From Pseudomonas sp. R84 (GTDB taxonomy: Bacteria; Pseudomonadota; Gammaproteobacteria; Pseudomonadales; Pseudomonadaceae), in assembly GCF_009834515.1 (NCBI RefSeq), contig NZ_CP019426.1, positions 62,001-126,000 of the forward strand: a stretch of DNA of 64,000 nt. The letters are read 5' to 3'. A model generated the notes under the pieces. It was not told the DNA's origin. It worked only from the letters and a program-made list of their open reading frames with translations, and did not search any database. This document shows, in pieces, positions 15,099 through 23,277 of this stretch (positions are counted from its first letter, which is position 1; every line of letters begins with the position of its first letter). The translations under genes were made by a program, and so were the position numbers.

Positions 15099-17903
15099 TC
15101 AGTGAGCCTCATCCCAATTGTTGCCCACACCCACTTCGACCAGCAGTGGCACATCCAGCTTCGCCGCTTCGCTCATGTGCACGCGAATCTCGGCGCTGAC
15201 CTGTTCGACCAGATCCTCGCGAACCTCCAGCACCAATTCATCGTGTACCTGCAGGATGACTTTGGCGTCCAGTCCGGACGTCGCCAGCCAGTTATCCACA
15301 GCCACCATGGCCTTCTTGATGATGTCGGCGGCCGTGCCTTGCATTGGCGCGTTGATCGCCGTGCGTTCGGCGGCGGCGCGCTCCTGCGGCTTGTTCGAGT
15401 TGATTTCCGGCAGGTACAGGCGACGACCGAAGAAGGTCTCGACATAACCCTGATCCGCCGCCTGCGTGCGGGTGCGATCCATGTACTCGCGAACCCCCGG
15501 ATAACGGGCGAAGTAGGTGTCGATGTAAGCCTTGGCAGTTTTGGTGTCTACGCCGATGTCCTTGCCGAGTTTCTGCGCGCCCATGCCGTAGATCAGGCCG
15601 AAGTTGATCGCCTTGGCGCCACGGCGCTGGTCGGAAGTCACCTCGTTGAGTTCGACCTTGAACACTTCGGCAGCGGTGGCGGTGTGCACGTCCAGATTGT
15701 TGCGGAAGGCGTTCATCAGGCCTTCATCTTTGGACAGGTGCGCCATGATCCGCAGTTCGATTTGCGAATAGTCCGCCGCCAGCAGTTTGTAGCCCTTTGG
15801 CGCTACAAACGCCTGACGGATGCGTCGACCTTCAGCGGTGCGCACCGGGATGTTCTGCAGGTTCGGATCGCTGGAAGACAAGCGCCCGGTCGACGCTACG
15901 GCCTGGTGATACGAGGTGTGAATACGCCCGGTGCGCGGGTTTATCTGCTCTGGCAGGCGATCGGTGTAGGTGCTTTTCAGCTTGCTCATCGAGCGGTGCT
16001 CCATCAGCACCTTCGGCAAGCGGTGATCGTCTTCAGCAAGTTTCGCCAGCACTTCTTCAGCAGTGGACGGCTGACCTTTGGCGGTCTTCTTCAGCACCGG
16101 CAGGCCGAGTTTCTCGTAGAGAATCACGCCCAGTTGCTTCGGCGAGCCGAGGTTGAATTCTTCCCCGGCGATTTCGAAGGCTTCGCGCTCCAGCGCAACC
16201 ATTTTGTTGCCCAGCTCGATGCTCTGGATGCCGAGCAGCTCAGCGTCGACAAACGCGCCTTGGCGTTCGATGCGCGCCAGCACCGGCACCAACGGAATCT
16301 CGATGTCGGTCAAAACGCTGGCCAGACTCGTGATCGCGCTGAGTTTTTCGAACAGCGTCTGGTGCAGACGCAGGGTGATGTCGGCGTCTTCGGCGGCGTA
16401 CGGCCCGGCCTGCTCCAGCGCGATCTGGTCGAAGGTCAGCTGCTTGGCGCCTTTGCCGGCGATGTCCTGGAAGCTCACGGTGGTGTGATCCAGGTACTTT
16501 TGCGCGAGGCTGTCCATGTCGTGGCGGGTCGCGGTGGAGTTGAGCACGTAGGACTCAAGCATCGTGTCGAAGGCGATGCCGCGCACGGTGATGCCGTTGT
16601 TCTGGTCGCCACCGATGGCGCAGTTGGCCAAAATGTTCATGTCGAACTTGGCGTGCTGGCCGACCTTCAGCTTGCTCGGGTCTTCGAGAATCGGCTTGAG
16701 CGCGCGCAGCACGGTGTCGCGATCCAACTGCTCCGGCACGCCGATGTAGGAGTGGGTCAGCGGAATATACGCGGCTGCGTTGGCCTGCACGGCGAACGAC
16801 AGGCCGACCAGTTGCGCCTGCTGCGCGTCGATGCCGGTGGTTTCGGTGTCGAAGGCGAACAGTTTGGCGTTGTTGAGTTTTTCCAGCCAGACGTCGAAGC
16901 GCGCCTGATCTAGGATGGTTTCGTAAGCGGCTTCAGCAGGAACGGCAGGCGCTTCTTCTGCTGGTGCGCTGAACAGATCGCCAGCCGGCGCAGGCTCGCT
17001 GCCTGCGCTCAATTCCAGACGTTTGGCGTCGCGATCCAGATCGTTGATCCAGCTTTTGAATTCCAGCAGCGAGTACAGCTCGTAGAGCTTGGCCGGGTCT
17101 TCCGCGCCCATCTGCAAGTCATCGAGTTCGACGTCCAGCGGCACATCGACCTTGATGGTCGCCAGTTGATAGGAGAGGAACGCCATCTCCTTGTGCTCTT
17201 CAAGCTTGGCCGGCAGGGTTTTCGCGCCGCGAATCGGCAGGGTCGGGACGATGTCGAGATTGGCGTACAGCTCGGTCAAGCCGCCGTTGACGCCGACCAG
17301 CAGGCCGGAAGCGGTCTTCGGGCCAATGCCCGGAACGCCCGGAATGTTGTCGGACGAATCGCCCATCAGCGCCAGATAATCGATGATCTGCTCCGGTGCG
17401 ACGCCGAATTTCTCCTTCACGCCTTCGACGTCCATCGAGCTACCGGACATGGTGTTGACCAAGGTAATGTGGCCGTCGACCAGTTGCGCCATGTCCTTGT
17501 CGCCGGTGGAGATCACCACCGGGCGATCCGCCGCCGCGCTGCTGCGGGCGAGGGTGCCGATCACGTCGTCAGCCTCGACGCCTTCGACGCACAGCAGCGG
17601 GAAGCCGAGGGCGATCACGCTCTGGTGCAGCGGCTCGATCTGCACGCGCATGTCGTCGGGCATGCTCGGGCGATTGGCTTTGTATTCGGCGTACATCTCA
17701 TCGCGAAATGTCCCGCCCTTGGCGTCGAACACCACGGCGAACGGGCTGTCCGGGTACTGCTTGCGCAGACTCTTGAGCATGTTCAGCACGCCTTTGACCG
17801 CACCGGTCGGCAGGCCTTTGGAAGTGGTCAGTGGTGGCAGCGCGTGAAACGCGCGGTACAGGTAAGACGAACCGTCCACCAGGACGAGGGGGGCTTGGCT
17901 CAT
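15099..17903 (-). CDS. polA: DNA polymerase I
   Basis: Repair and Okazaki-fragment processing polymerase, 934 aa from the ATG at 17903 (MSQAPLVLVDGSSYLYRAF). An upstream TTG would add MILL with poor spacing to AAAAGG. The 5'-nuclease domain (about 1-290) has GVEADDVIGT and GDKDMAQLV. The 3'-5' exonuclease has FAFDTETTG, DTMLESYVL and YAAEDADIT, so proofreading residues appear intact. The polymerase domain has motif A (DYSQIELR), motif B (RRGAKAINFGLIYG) and motif C (QVHDELVLE). It diverges from the DUF2782 gene and thrB. Confidence 0.98.
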   Translation of the reverse strand: MSQAPLVLVDGSSYLYRAFHALPPLTTSKGLPTGAVKGVLNMLKSLRKQYPDSPFAVVFDAKGGTFRDEMYAEYKANRPSMPDDMRVQIEPLHQSVIALGFPLLCVEGVEADDVIGTLARSSAAADRPVVISTGDKDMAQLVDGHITLVNTMSGSSMDVEGVKEKFGVAPEQIIDYLALMGDSSDNIPGVPGIGPKTASGLLVGVNGGLTELYANLDIVPTLPIRGAKTLPAKLEEHKEMAFLSYQLATIKVDVPLDVELDDLQMGAEDPAKLYELYSLLEFKSWINDLDRDAKRLELSAGSEPAPAGDLFSAPAEEAPAVPAEAAYETILDQARFDVWLEKLNNAKLFAFDTETTGIDAQQAQLVGLSFAVQANAAAYIPLTHSYIGVPEQLDRDTVLRALKPILEDPSKLKVGQHAKFDMNILANCAIGGDQNNGITVRGIAFDTMLESYVLNSTATRHDMDSLAQKYLDHTTVSFQDIAGKGAKQLTFDQIALEQAGPYAAEDADITLRLHQTLFEKLSAITSLASVLTDIEIPLVPVLARIERQGAFVDAELLGIQSIELGNKMVALEREAFEIAGEEFNLGSPKQLGVILYEKLGLPVLKKTAKGQPSTAEEVLAKLAEDDHRLPKVLMEHRSMSKLKSTYTDRLPEQINPRTGRIHTSYHQAVASTGRLSSSDPNLQNIPVRTAEGRRIRQAFVAPKGYKLLAADYSQIELRIMAHLSKDEGLMNAFRNNLDVHTATAAEVFKVELNEVTSDQRRGAKAINFGLIYGMGAQKLGKDIGVDTKTAKAYIDTYFARYPGVREYMDRTRTQAADQGYVETFFGRRLYLPEINSNKPQERAAAERTAINAPMQGTAADIIKKAMVAVDNWLATSGLDAKVILQVHDELVLEVREDLVEQVSAEIRVHMSEAAKLDVPLLVEVGVGNNWDEAH

Positions 17904-17977
17904 GAGCAGGATCAACCTTTTCGGCGGGTCCGGCGCTAGAATAGCGGGACCGTTGACGACAAAGGGACAAGGTTATC

Positions 17978-18268
17978 ATGCGTACGTTAAATCGCTTGCT
18001 GCTGGTCGGTCTGATTGCTGCCTCACCGTTGGCCGCGATGGCGGCGGATGATGCGCCGTCGGGAGATCCTGAAGTCACCATTCGCACGGAAGGCGACAAG
18101 ACGATTCAGGAGTACCGTCAAAACGGGTTCCTGTACGCGATCAAAGTCACGCCGAAGGGCGCACCACCCTACTTTCTGGTGCGTGCAGACGGGACGGATG
18201 CAAACTTCATCCGCTCGGATCAGCCGGATATGCTGATTCCGTCGTGGAAGATTTTCGAATGGAAGTAG
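17978..18268 (+). CDS. DUF2782 periplasmic protein
   Basis: A 96-aa conserved proteobacterial protein of unknown function. A signal peptide spans about 1-23 (LLLVGLIAASPLAAMAA). The mature part shows the DUF2782 pattern of a short beta-rich domain: EVTIRTEGDKTIQEYRQNG, LYAIKVTPKGAPPYFLV, and a C-terminal PSWKIFEW. ACAAGG precedes the ATG. It is divergent from polA (74 bp) and 54 bp upstream of thrB, a pairing conserved in pseudomonads, with a GC-rich hairpin in between (18284-18304). Confidence 0.88.
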   Translation: MRTLNRLLLVGLIAASPLAAMAADDAPSGDPEVTIRTEGDKTIQEYRQNGFLYAIKVTPKGAPPYFLVRADGTDANFIRSDQPDMLIPSWKIFEWK

Positions 18269-18283
18269 ATTTTTAATTCACCC

Positions 18284-18304
18284 GGCGCCGCAATTGGCGG
18301 CGCC
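18284..18304 (+). other. Intercistronic hairpin between the DUF2782 gene and thrB
   Basis: GGCGCCGC-AATTG-GCGGCGCC, an eight-base perfect stem without a T-run. It could stabilise the upstream message or lower thrB read-through. Confidence 0.5.
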
Positions 18305-18322
18305 CGTACTGGCAGTTAAAAC

Positions 18323-19276
18323 ATGTCTGTGTTCACTCCCCTGGCTCGGCCCGAGCTGGAAACCTTTCTCGCCCCTTACGGGCTTGGCCGTCTGCTTGAT
18401 TTCCAGGGGATCGCCGCCGGCAGCGAAAACACCAACTTCTTTATCAGCCTGGAGCAGGGCGAGTTTGTCCTGACCCTGGTTGAGCGCGGCCCGGTGCAGG
18501 AGATGCCGTTCTTCATCGACCTGCTCGACGTGCTGCATGAAGCCGACTTGCCGGTGCCGTATGCACTGCGCACCACCGACGGCGTGGCGTTGCGTGAGCT
18601 GAAAGGCAAACCGGCGCTGTTGCAACCGCGCCTGTCCGGCAAGCACATCAAAGTCGCCAATGCTCAGCATTGCGCGCAGGTTGGCGAATTGCAGGCGCAT
18701 CTGCACCTTGCGACCCAGGGCGAGCGCATGATCAAGCGCAAGACCGATCGTGGCCTCGACTGGATGCTGGAGGAGGGCACGGAGTTTCTTTCGCACCTGA
18801 GCGATGAACCGCGTGCACTGCTGCAAAAGGCGCTGGATGAAATCACCGAGCGCAAAGACAAGATTCTCGCGCTGCCGCGGGCGAATATTCATGCCGACCT
18901 GTTTCGCGATAACGCGATGTTCGAAGGCACGCACCTGACCGGGCTGATCGACTTCTACAACGCCTGTTCGGGGCCGATGCTGTATGACGTGGCGATTGCC
19001 TTGAATGACTGGTGTTCGGACGAGGACGGTTTGATCGATGGGCCGCGAGCCCGCGCGTTTCTCGGCGCCTACGCGGCGCTGCGGCCATTCACGGCTGCGG
19101 AGGCCGAGTTGTGGCCGACCATGCTGCGCGTGGCCTGTGTGCGGTTCTGGCTGTCGCGATTGATCGCGGCGGAGCAGTTCGCCGGGCAGGATGTGTTGAT
19201 TCACGATCCGCAGGAGTTTGAGCAGCGCTTGGCGCAGCGGCAGCAGGTGCACACACCTTTGCCTTTCGCGCTTTAA
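18323..19276 (+). CDS. thrB: Homoserine kinase (Pseudomonas type, APH fold)
   Basis: Phosphorylates homoserine in threonine synthesis, 317 aa. Unlike the GHMP-family ThrB of E. coli, this form has a choline/aminoglycoside-kinase fold: the catalytic loop NIHADLFRDNAMF (Brenner-type H-x-D-x4-N) and the metal-binding segment LTGLIDFYNACSG. The N-terminal FQGIAAGSENTNFFI is the nucleotide-binding strand pair. Length is normal. Pseudomonads use this enzyme, and the position beside polA supports the name. A REP pair follows directly after the stop. Confidence 0.94.
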   Translation: MSVFTPLARPELETFLAPYGLGRLLDFQGIAAGSENTNFFISLEQGEFVLTLVERGPVQEMPFFIDLLDVLHEADLPVPYALRTTDGVALRELKGKPALLQPRLSGKHIKVANAQHCAQVGELQAHLHLATQGERMIKRKTDRGLDWMLEEGTEFLSHLSDEPRALLQKALDEITERKDKILALPRANIHADLFRDNAMFEGTHLTGLIDFYNACSGPMLYDVAIALNDWCSDEDGLIDGPRARAFLGAYAALRPFTAAEAELWPTMLRVACVRFWLSRLIAAEQFAGQDVLIHDPQEFEQRLAQRQQVHTPLPFAL

Positions 19277-19358
19277 GATCAAAAGATCGCAGCCTTCGGC
19301 ATCTCCTACAGGATTTACATCAATCCCCTGTAGGAGCTGCCGAAGGCTGCGATCTTTT
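19277..19358. repeat. REP inverted pair, GTAGGAGCTGC family
   Basis: GATCGCAGCCTTCGGCATCTCCTACAG and its inverse CTGTAGGAGCTGCCGAAGGC face each other across a ~20-bp spacer between the thrB and znuA stops. Such pairs (REPINs) can act as transcript ends between convergent genes. Confidence 0.88.
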
Positions 19359-19366
19359 TCTATGGC

Positions 19367-20287
19367 TTACAACGATTCCAGGCACCCGGCCAGATCATTG
19401 CCGAGCTTTTCCAGAACCTGCTCATAACCCTGAGCCGTCGCCGGGGTGTACCCGCCCAACGCATCCAGCTCAGCCAGTTTCACCGGCAGCCCGGCCACCA
19501 AAGTCTCGGCCAGACGCGGGCGCAACGGCGGCTCGCTGAACACGCAAGTCTTGCCCACTTCCTGCAACCGCTTGCGCATCGCCGCAACATGCTGCGCACC
19601 CGGCTGCACTTCCGCCGCAACGCTGAACACGCCGGTGTGCTTCAGGCCATAAGCCTCTTCAAAATAATCAAACGCCTCGTGAAAGACGAAGTACGGCTTG
19701 CCTTCAACGCTGGCCAGACGCTTCTTCAAACGCTGATCCAGTGCATCGAGACGCTCGTCGAACGCCTTGGCGTTGCTCTGATAGCGCGCGGCGTTGGCCG
19801 GGTCGGCGGCGCTGAGGTCTGCGGCCATTTTGTCGGCAATCACCCGCGCATTCACCGGCGATAACCACAAATGCGCATCCAGCGTGCCCGGGCGGTGATC
19901 GTGATCATGCTCGTCGGCGTCTTCGGTGTGGGAATGGCTGTCCTCGGCAAAACGCCGCAGTTTCATCCCTGGCAGATCCTGCACGGCGACGCTCGGCAGC
20001 GTACGACCGTTCAGCACGCGCGGCAGGAAACCTTCCATATCCGGGCCGATCCAGTAGAGCAGATCCACCGACTGCACCTTCCGTACGTCGGATGGCCGCA
20101 GCGCGTAATTGTGTGGCGAAGCACCCGGCGGCAGCAGCACTTCGGGAACCGCCACGCCGTCCTGCACGGCCGCTGCAATCAGCTGCAACGGTTTGATGCT
20201 GGTGAGGACTTTGACCTCGGCCTGAGCCGAACCGATCAGCAGAAAACTGGCGACAAAAGCCACAAAAACAGAAAAAAGTCGGGACAC
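19367..20287 (-). CDS. znuA: Zinc ABC transporter, periplasmic binding protein ZnuA
   Basis: Captures zinc in the periplasm for ZnuBC; about 306 aa. I used the GTG at 20287 (MSRLFSVFVAFVASF); another GTG three codons upstream is possible and neither has a strong ribosome-binding site. The signal peptide ends at SAQA. Zinc ligands typical of the cluster 9 family are visible: a His in PPGASPHNYAL, a His in TLDAHLWLSP and a His in FVFHEAFDYF. The His/Asp-rich loop SHSHTEDADEHDHDH lies between the first two. It diverges from zur-znuCB, with a Zur-like site between. Confidence 0.94.
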   Translation of the reverse strand: MSRLFSVFVAFVASFLLIGSAQAEVKVLTSIKPLQLIAAAVQDGVAVPEVLLPPGASPHNYALRPSDVRKVQSVDLLYWIGPDMEGFLPRVLNGRTLPSVAVQDLPGMKLRRFAEDSHSHTEDADEHDHDHRPGTLDAHLWLSPVNARVIADKMAADLSAADPANAARYQSNAKAFDERLDALDQRLKKRLASVEGKPYFVFHEAFDYFEEAYGLKHTGVFSVAAEVQPGAQHVAAMRKRLQEVGKTCVFSEPPLRPRLAETLVAGLPVKLAELDALGGYTPATAQGYEQVLEKLGNDLAGCLESL

Positions 20288-20314
20288 GATGACCACTCAA
20301 GGAGGCGAGAACGG

Positions 20315-20327
20315 GTAACATAATAAC
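20315..20327. promoter_or_regulatory. Probable Zur operator
   Basis: GTAACATAATAAC (GTTATTATGTTAC on the minus strand) matches a GTTATANTATAAC-like core with three mismatches. It lies 27 bp from both the znuA and zur starts, in the only gap from which both could be repressed. Confidence 0.5.
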
Positions 20328-20353
20328 GTCTCTATCAAAACTCGTCGCCGCCC

Positions 20354-20836
20354 ATGCCTATTACACCGATTGCCAGCCGTCCCCACGACCACTCTCATTG
20401 CGTACACAGCGCTTTGTCCGAGGCCGATACCTTGTGCGCCCAGAAAGGCTTGCGCCTGACCGCGTTGCGCCGCCGGGTGCTGGAATTGGTATGGCAGAGC
20501 CACAAGCCACTGGGCGCCTACGATATTCTCGCGGTGCTGAGCGAGCAGGACGGCCGCCGCGCCGCGCCGCCGACCGTGTACCGCGCGCTGGATTTCCTCC
20601 TGGAAAACGGCCTGGTGCATCGCATCTCTTCGCTGAACGCCTTCGTCGGCTGCGTACACCCGGAACACGCGCATCAGGGCCAGTTCCTGATCTGCCGTGA
20701 CTGTCACGCTGCCATCGAACTTGAACAAAAAGTGATCAGCGACGCGATCATCAACAGCGCCAAAGACGTCGGTTTCATCGTCGAAGCGCAGACCGTCGAA
20801 GTCGTCGGCCTGTGCTCCGGTTGCCAGGGGGCTTGA
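20354..20836 (+). CDS. zur: Zinc uptake regulator Zur (Fur family)
   Basis: Zinc-responsive repressor of the Fur family, 160 aa, called Np20/Zur in P. aeruginosa. The N-terminal winged helix covers about 30-90 ([14 protein letters not shown], recognition region [20 protein letters not shown]). Structural zinc sites CRDC and CSGC are both present, and the His-rich sensory region is [12 protein letters not shown]. An N-terminal tail HDHSHCVH is also metal-ligand-rich. Its stop overlaps the znuC start (TGATG), so repressor and transporter are coupled. Autoregulation through the 20315-20327 site is likely. Confidence 0.95.
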   Translation: MPITPIASRPHDHSHCVHSALSEADTLCAQKGLRLTALRRRVLELVWQSHKPLGAYDILAVLSEQDGRRAAPPTVYRALDFLLENGLVHRISSLNAFVGCVHPEHAHQGQFLICRDCHAAIELEQKVISDAIINSAKDVGFIVEAQTVEVVGLCSGCQGA

Positions 20837-21621
20837 TGAGCAATGCGCTGATCCGTCTGGAGCAGGTCGCCGTCACGTTTGCCGGGCAGACTGTGCTGGA
20901 CAACATCGAGCTGAGTGTCGAGCCGGGGCAGATCGTCACCCTGATCGGTCCCAACGGCGCTGGCAAGACCACGCTGGTGCGCGCCGTGCTCGGGCTGTTG
21001 AAACCAGACAGCGGCAGCGTCTGGCGCAAGCCGAAGCTGCGCGTTGGCTACATGCCGCAAAAACTTCACGTCGATCCGACCTTGCCGCTGTCGGTGCTGC
21101 GCTTTCTGCGGCTGGTGCCGGGCGTTGACCGTCCGCGTGCGCTGGCGGCATTGAAAGAAGTCGGCGCCGAACACGTCATCGACAGCCCGGTGCAGAGCGT
21201 TTCCGGGGGGGAAATGCAGCGCGTACTGCTCGCTCGGGCGCTGCTGCGCGAACCGGAATTGCTGGTGCTCGACGAGCCGGTGCAGGGCGTCGACGTCGCC
21301 GGGCAAGCCGAGTTGTACAGCCTGATCACCCGTCTGCGCGATCGCCATGGTTGCGGCGTGTTGATGGTGTCCCACGATTTGCATCTGGTGATGAGCACCA
21401 CCGATCAGGTGGTCTGCCTCAACCGTCACGTCTGCTGCTCCGGGCATCCCGAGCAGGTCAGTGGCGATCCGGCGTTCGTTGAGCTGTTCGGCAAGAACGC
21501 GCAGAGCCTGGCGGTCTATCACCATCATCACGACCACGCTCACGACCTGCACGGTTCAGTGGTCAAAGGGCCGGTCATTGGCCAGCCTCACGTTCACGGA
21601 GACAACTGCAAGCATGGCTGA
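20836..21621 (+). CDS. znuC: Zinc ABC transporter ATPase ZnuC
   Basis: Cytoplasmic ATPase driving zinc import, 261 aa. Walker A is GPNGAGKTT, the signature is VSGGEMQRV, Walker B is LLVLDEP, and the H-loop is MVSHDLH. The C-terminus is unusually His-rich ([10 protein letters not shown], then [10 protein letters not shown]), common in ZnuC proteins and possibly zinc-binding. The start at 20836 overlaps the zur stop by one base. The 3' end overlaps znuB by 8 bp, so zur, znuC and znuB are tightly coupled. Confidence 0.96.
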   Translation: MSNALIRLEQVAVTFAGQTVLDNIELSVEPGQIVTLIGPNGAGKTTLVRAVLGLLKPDSGSVWRKPKLRVGYMPQKLHVDPTLPLSVLRFLRLVPGVDRPRALAALKEVGAEHVIDSPVQSVSGGEMQRVLLARALLREPELLVLDEPVQGVDVAGQAELYSLITRLRDRHGCGVLMVSHDLHLVMSTTDQVVCLNRHVCCSGHPEQVSGDPAFVELFGKNAQSLAVYHHHHDHAHDLHGSVVKGPVIGQPHVHGDNCKHG

Positions 21622-22402
21622 TTTTCTGTTGTATGCCCTGCTTGCAGGTCTGGCGTTGGCGATCGTTGCAGGTCCGCTGGGTTCGTTCGTGGTCTGGCGG
21701 CGCATGGCCTATTTCGGCGATACCCTGTCCCACGCCGCATTGCTCGGCGTGGCGCTGGGCTTTTTGCTGGATGTCAGCCCGACCGTTGCGGTCACCGTAG
21801 GCTGTCTGTTGCTGGCGGTGCTGCTGGTCACGTTGCAACAGCGTCAACCGCTGGCGTCTGACACGCTTTTGGGAATTCTCGCACCGAGCACGCTCTCTCT
21901 CGGTCTGGTGGTACTAAGCTTCATGCATGAAGTGCGGATCGACCTGATGGCCTATCTGTTCGGCGACCTGCTGGCGATCAGCCCGACTGATCTGGCGTGG
22001 ATCCTCGGCGGCAGCGCGGCGGTGCTGGTGTTGCTGGTGACGCTGTGGCGGCCATTGCTGGCGATTACCGTGCACGAAGAGTTGGCCAAAGTCGAAGGCC
22101 TGCCGGTCGCTGGCCTGCGCATGGCACTGATGCTGTTGATCGCGGTGGTGATCGCGGTGGCGATGAAAATCGTCGGTGTGTTGCTGATTACTTCACTGTT
22201 GATCATCCCGGCAGCTGCGGCACAGCGTCACGCCCGTTCGCCGGAGCAGATGGCACTGGGCGCGAGCCTGCTGGGCATGCTCGCGGTGTGTGGCGGGCTG
22301 GCCTTGTCGTGGTTCAAGGACACCCCGGCAGGCCCGTCAATCGTTGTGACGGCGGCCGCACTGTTTCTGCTGAGTTTTGTTCTGCCCCGTCGTGGGGTGT
22401 AG
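21614..22402 (+). CDS. znuB: Zinc ABC transporter permease ZnuB
   Basis: Inner-membrane permease of the metal ABC-3 family, 262 aa, with about eight hydrophobic helices. The start [16 protein letters not shown] at 21614 lies inside the end of znuC; the open frame upstream is the znuC shadow. The conserved [15 protein letters not shown] segment near residue 35 and the C-terminal [17 protein letters not shown] loop mark the family. It is the last gene of the zur operon. Zinc specificity comes from the neighbours. Confidence 0.95.
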   Translation: MADFLLYALLAGLALAIVAGPLGSFVVWRRMAYFGDTLSHAALLGVALGFLLDVSPTVAVTVGCLLLAVLLVTLQQRQPLASDTLLGILAPSTLSLGLVVLSFMHEVRIDLMAYLFGDLLAISPTDLAWILGGSAAVLVLLVTLWRPLLAITVHEELAKVEGLPVAGLRMALMLLIAVVIAVAMKIVGVLLITSLLIIPAAAAQRHARSPEQMALGASLLGMLAVCGGLALSWFKDTPAGPSIVVTAAALFLLSFVLPRRGV

Positions 22403-22439
22403 ACTTGGCCGCTTTTTGCGCAAATAGAGAGTCGCAGGA

Positions 22440-23153
22440 ATGAAGCCGTTCGCCTCCCGTTATCTGCTCCTTGTCGCATTTTCAGTGCTGCTGGGCGCCT
22501 GCCAAAGTACCCCACCGGTGGTTGAAGCCCCCGATGCGCGGGCTACGGCCATCGCACAGCTGGAGCAAAGCCTGGCCAGCAGCGAACTGGCCACCGCTGA
22601 AGACCAATTGGCTGCTTTGCAGAAAGACGCCCCAAACGATCAGTCCCTTGAGCAGTACCAGCGGCAGCTTGCCGAAGCGTATCTGCGTCGCAGCCAGATC
22701 GTGTTGCAGAAGGGTGATGTGAATGCCGCCGCCACAGCATTGAGCCGTGCCCGCGTGCTGATGCCCAAAGCGCCGGCGCTGACCGGTGGCGTCAACGGCG
22801 CCATCACCGAAGCGCGCAAGGCTGAGCTGGAAAAGGCCGAAGCAGCCTTGCTGGCCGCCGAGGCGAAGCCGAAAGCCAAGGTGATCGATCCGACTGCAGA
22901 GAGCACCACGGTTGCGTTGAATATCACCGATAGTCGCAAACTTCGCCGTCAACTGGATGCGATCGCTGCTGATGTGGTGAATTATGAGTGTGGGGTGACC
23001 ATTCAGGCACCACGGACGAATGACTATCCATGGTTGTCGACGTTGCTGACCAAACGGGTAAAGAAGCTGAACCCGGATTTTGATCTGAAGATTGAGAAGC
23101 AAATCGTGCGCACAGTGCCGGCGCAGATGGTTCTGAGCCCGCGTAAACCCTAA
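22440..23153 (+). CDS. Conserved hypothetical lipoprotein (PA5502-like)
   Basis: 237 aa, function unknown. The lipobox LLGAC places the lipidated Cys at residue 21. Residues 30-140 are alanine-rich and helical, with a tetratricopeptide-like look (QLEQSLASSELATAEDQLAAL, then YLRRSQIVLQKGDVNAAATA). A charged Ala/Lys/Glu linker (about 125-152) leads to a C-terminal domain with DSRKLRRQLDAIAADVV and a single later Cys. It is 37 bp after znuB and could be the last gene of the zinc operon. PAO1 has a gene of this kind between znuB and metN, from memory. A REP pair follows. Confidence 0.75.
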   Translation: MKPFASRYLLLVAFSVLLGACQSTPPVVEAPDARATAIAQLEQSLASSELATAEDQLAALQKDAPNDQSLEQYQRQLAEAYLRRSQIVLQKGDVNAAATALSRARVLMPKAPALTGGVNGAITEARKAELEKAEAALLAAEAKPKAKVIDPTAESTTVALNITDSRKLRRQLDAIAADVVNYECGVTIQAPRTNDYPWLSTLLTKRVKKLNPDFDLKIEKQIVRTVPAQMVLSPRKP

Positions 23154-23156
23154 AAA

Positions 23157-23255
23157 GCTTCGCGAGCAGGCTCGCTCCCACAGTAGATTTTCGTCGATCA
23201 CAGGAATTGTGTTCACTGAAAATCCCAATGTGGGAGCGAGCCTGCTCGCGAAAGC
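23157..23255. repeat. REPIN, GCTCGCTCCCACA family
   Basis: CGCGAGCAGGCTCGCTCCCACA and its inverse TGTGGGAGCGAGCCTGCTCG frame a ~45-bp spacer between the converging lipoprotein gene and katE. Confidence 0.92.
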
Positions 23256-23277
23256 GTCCTCTCAGCCAGCAAAAATC

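Noticed and set aside
15102..16913. 603-aa plus-strand open frame opposite polA
   Set aside because: Shadow of polA, which has all catalytic motifs.
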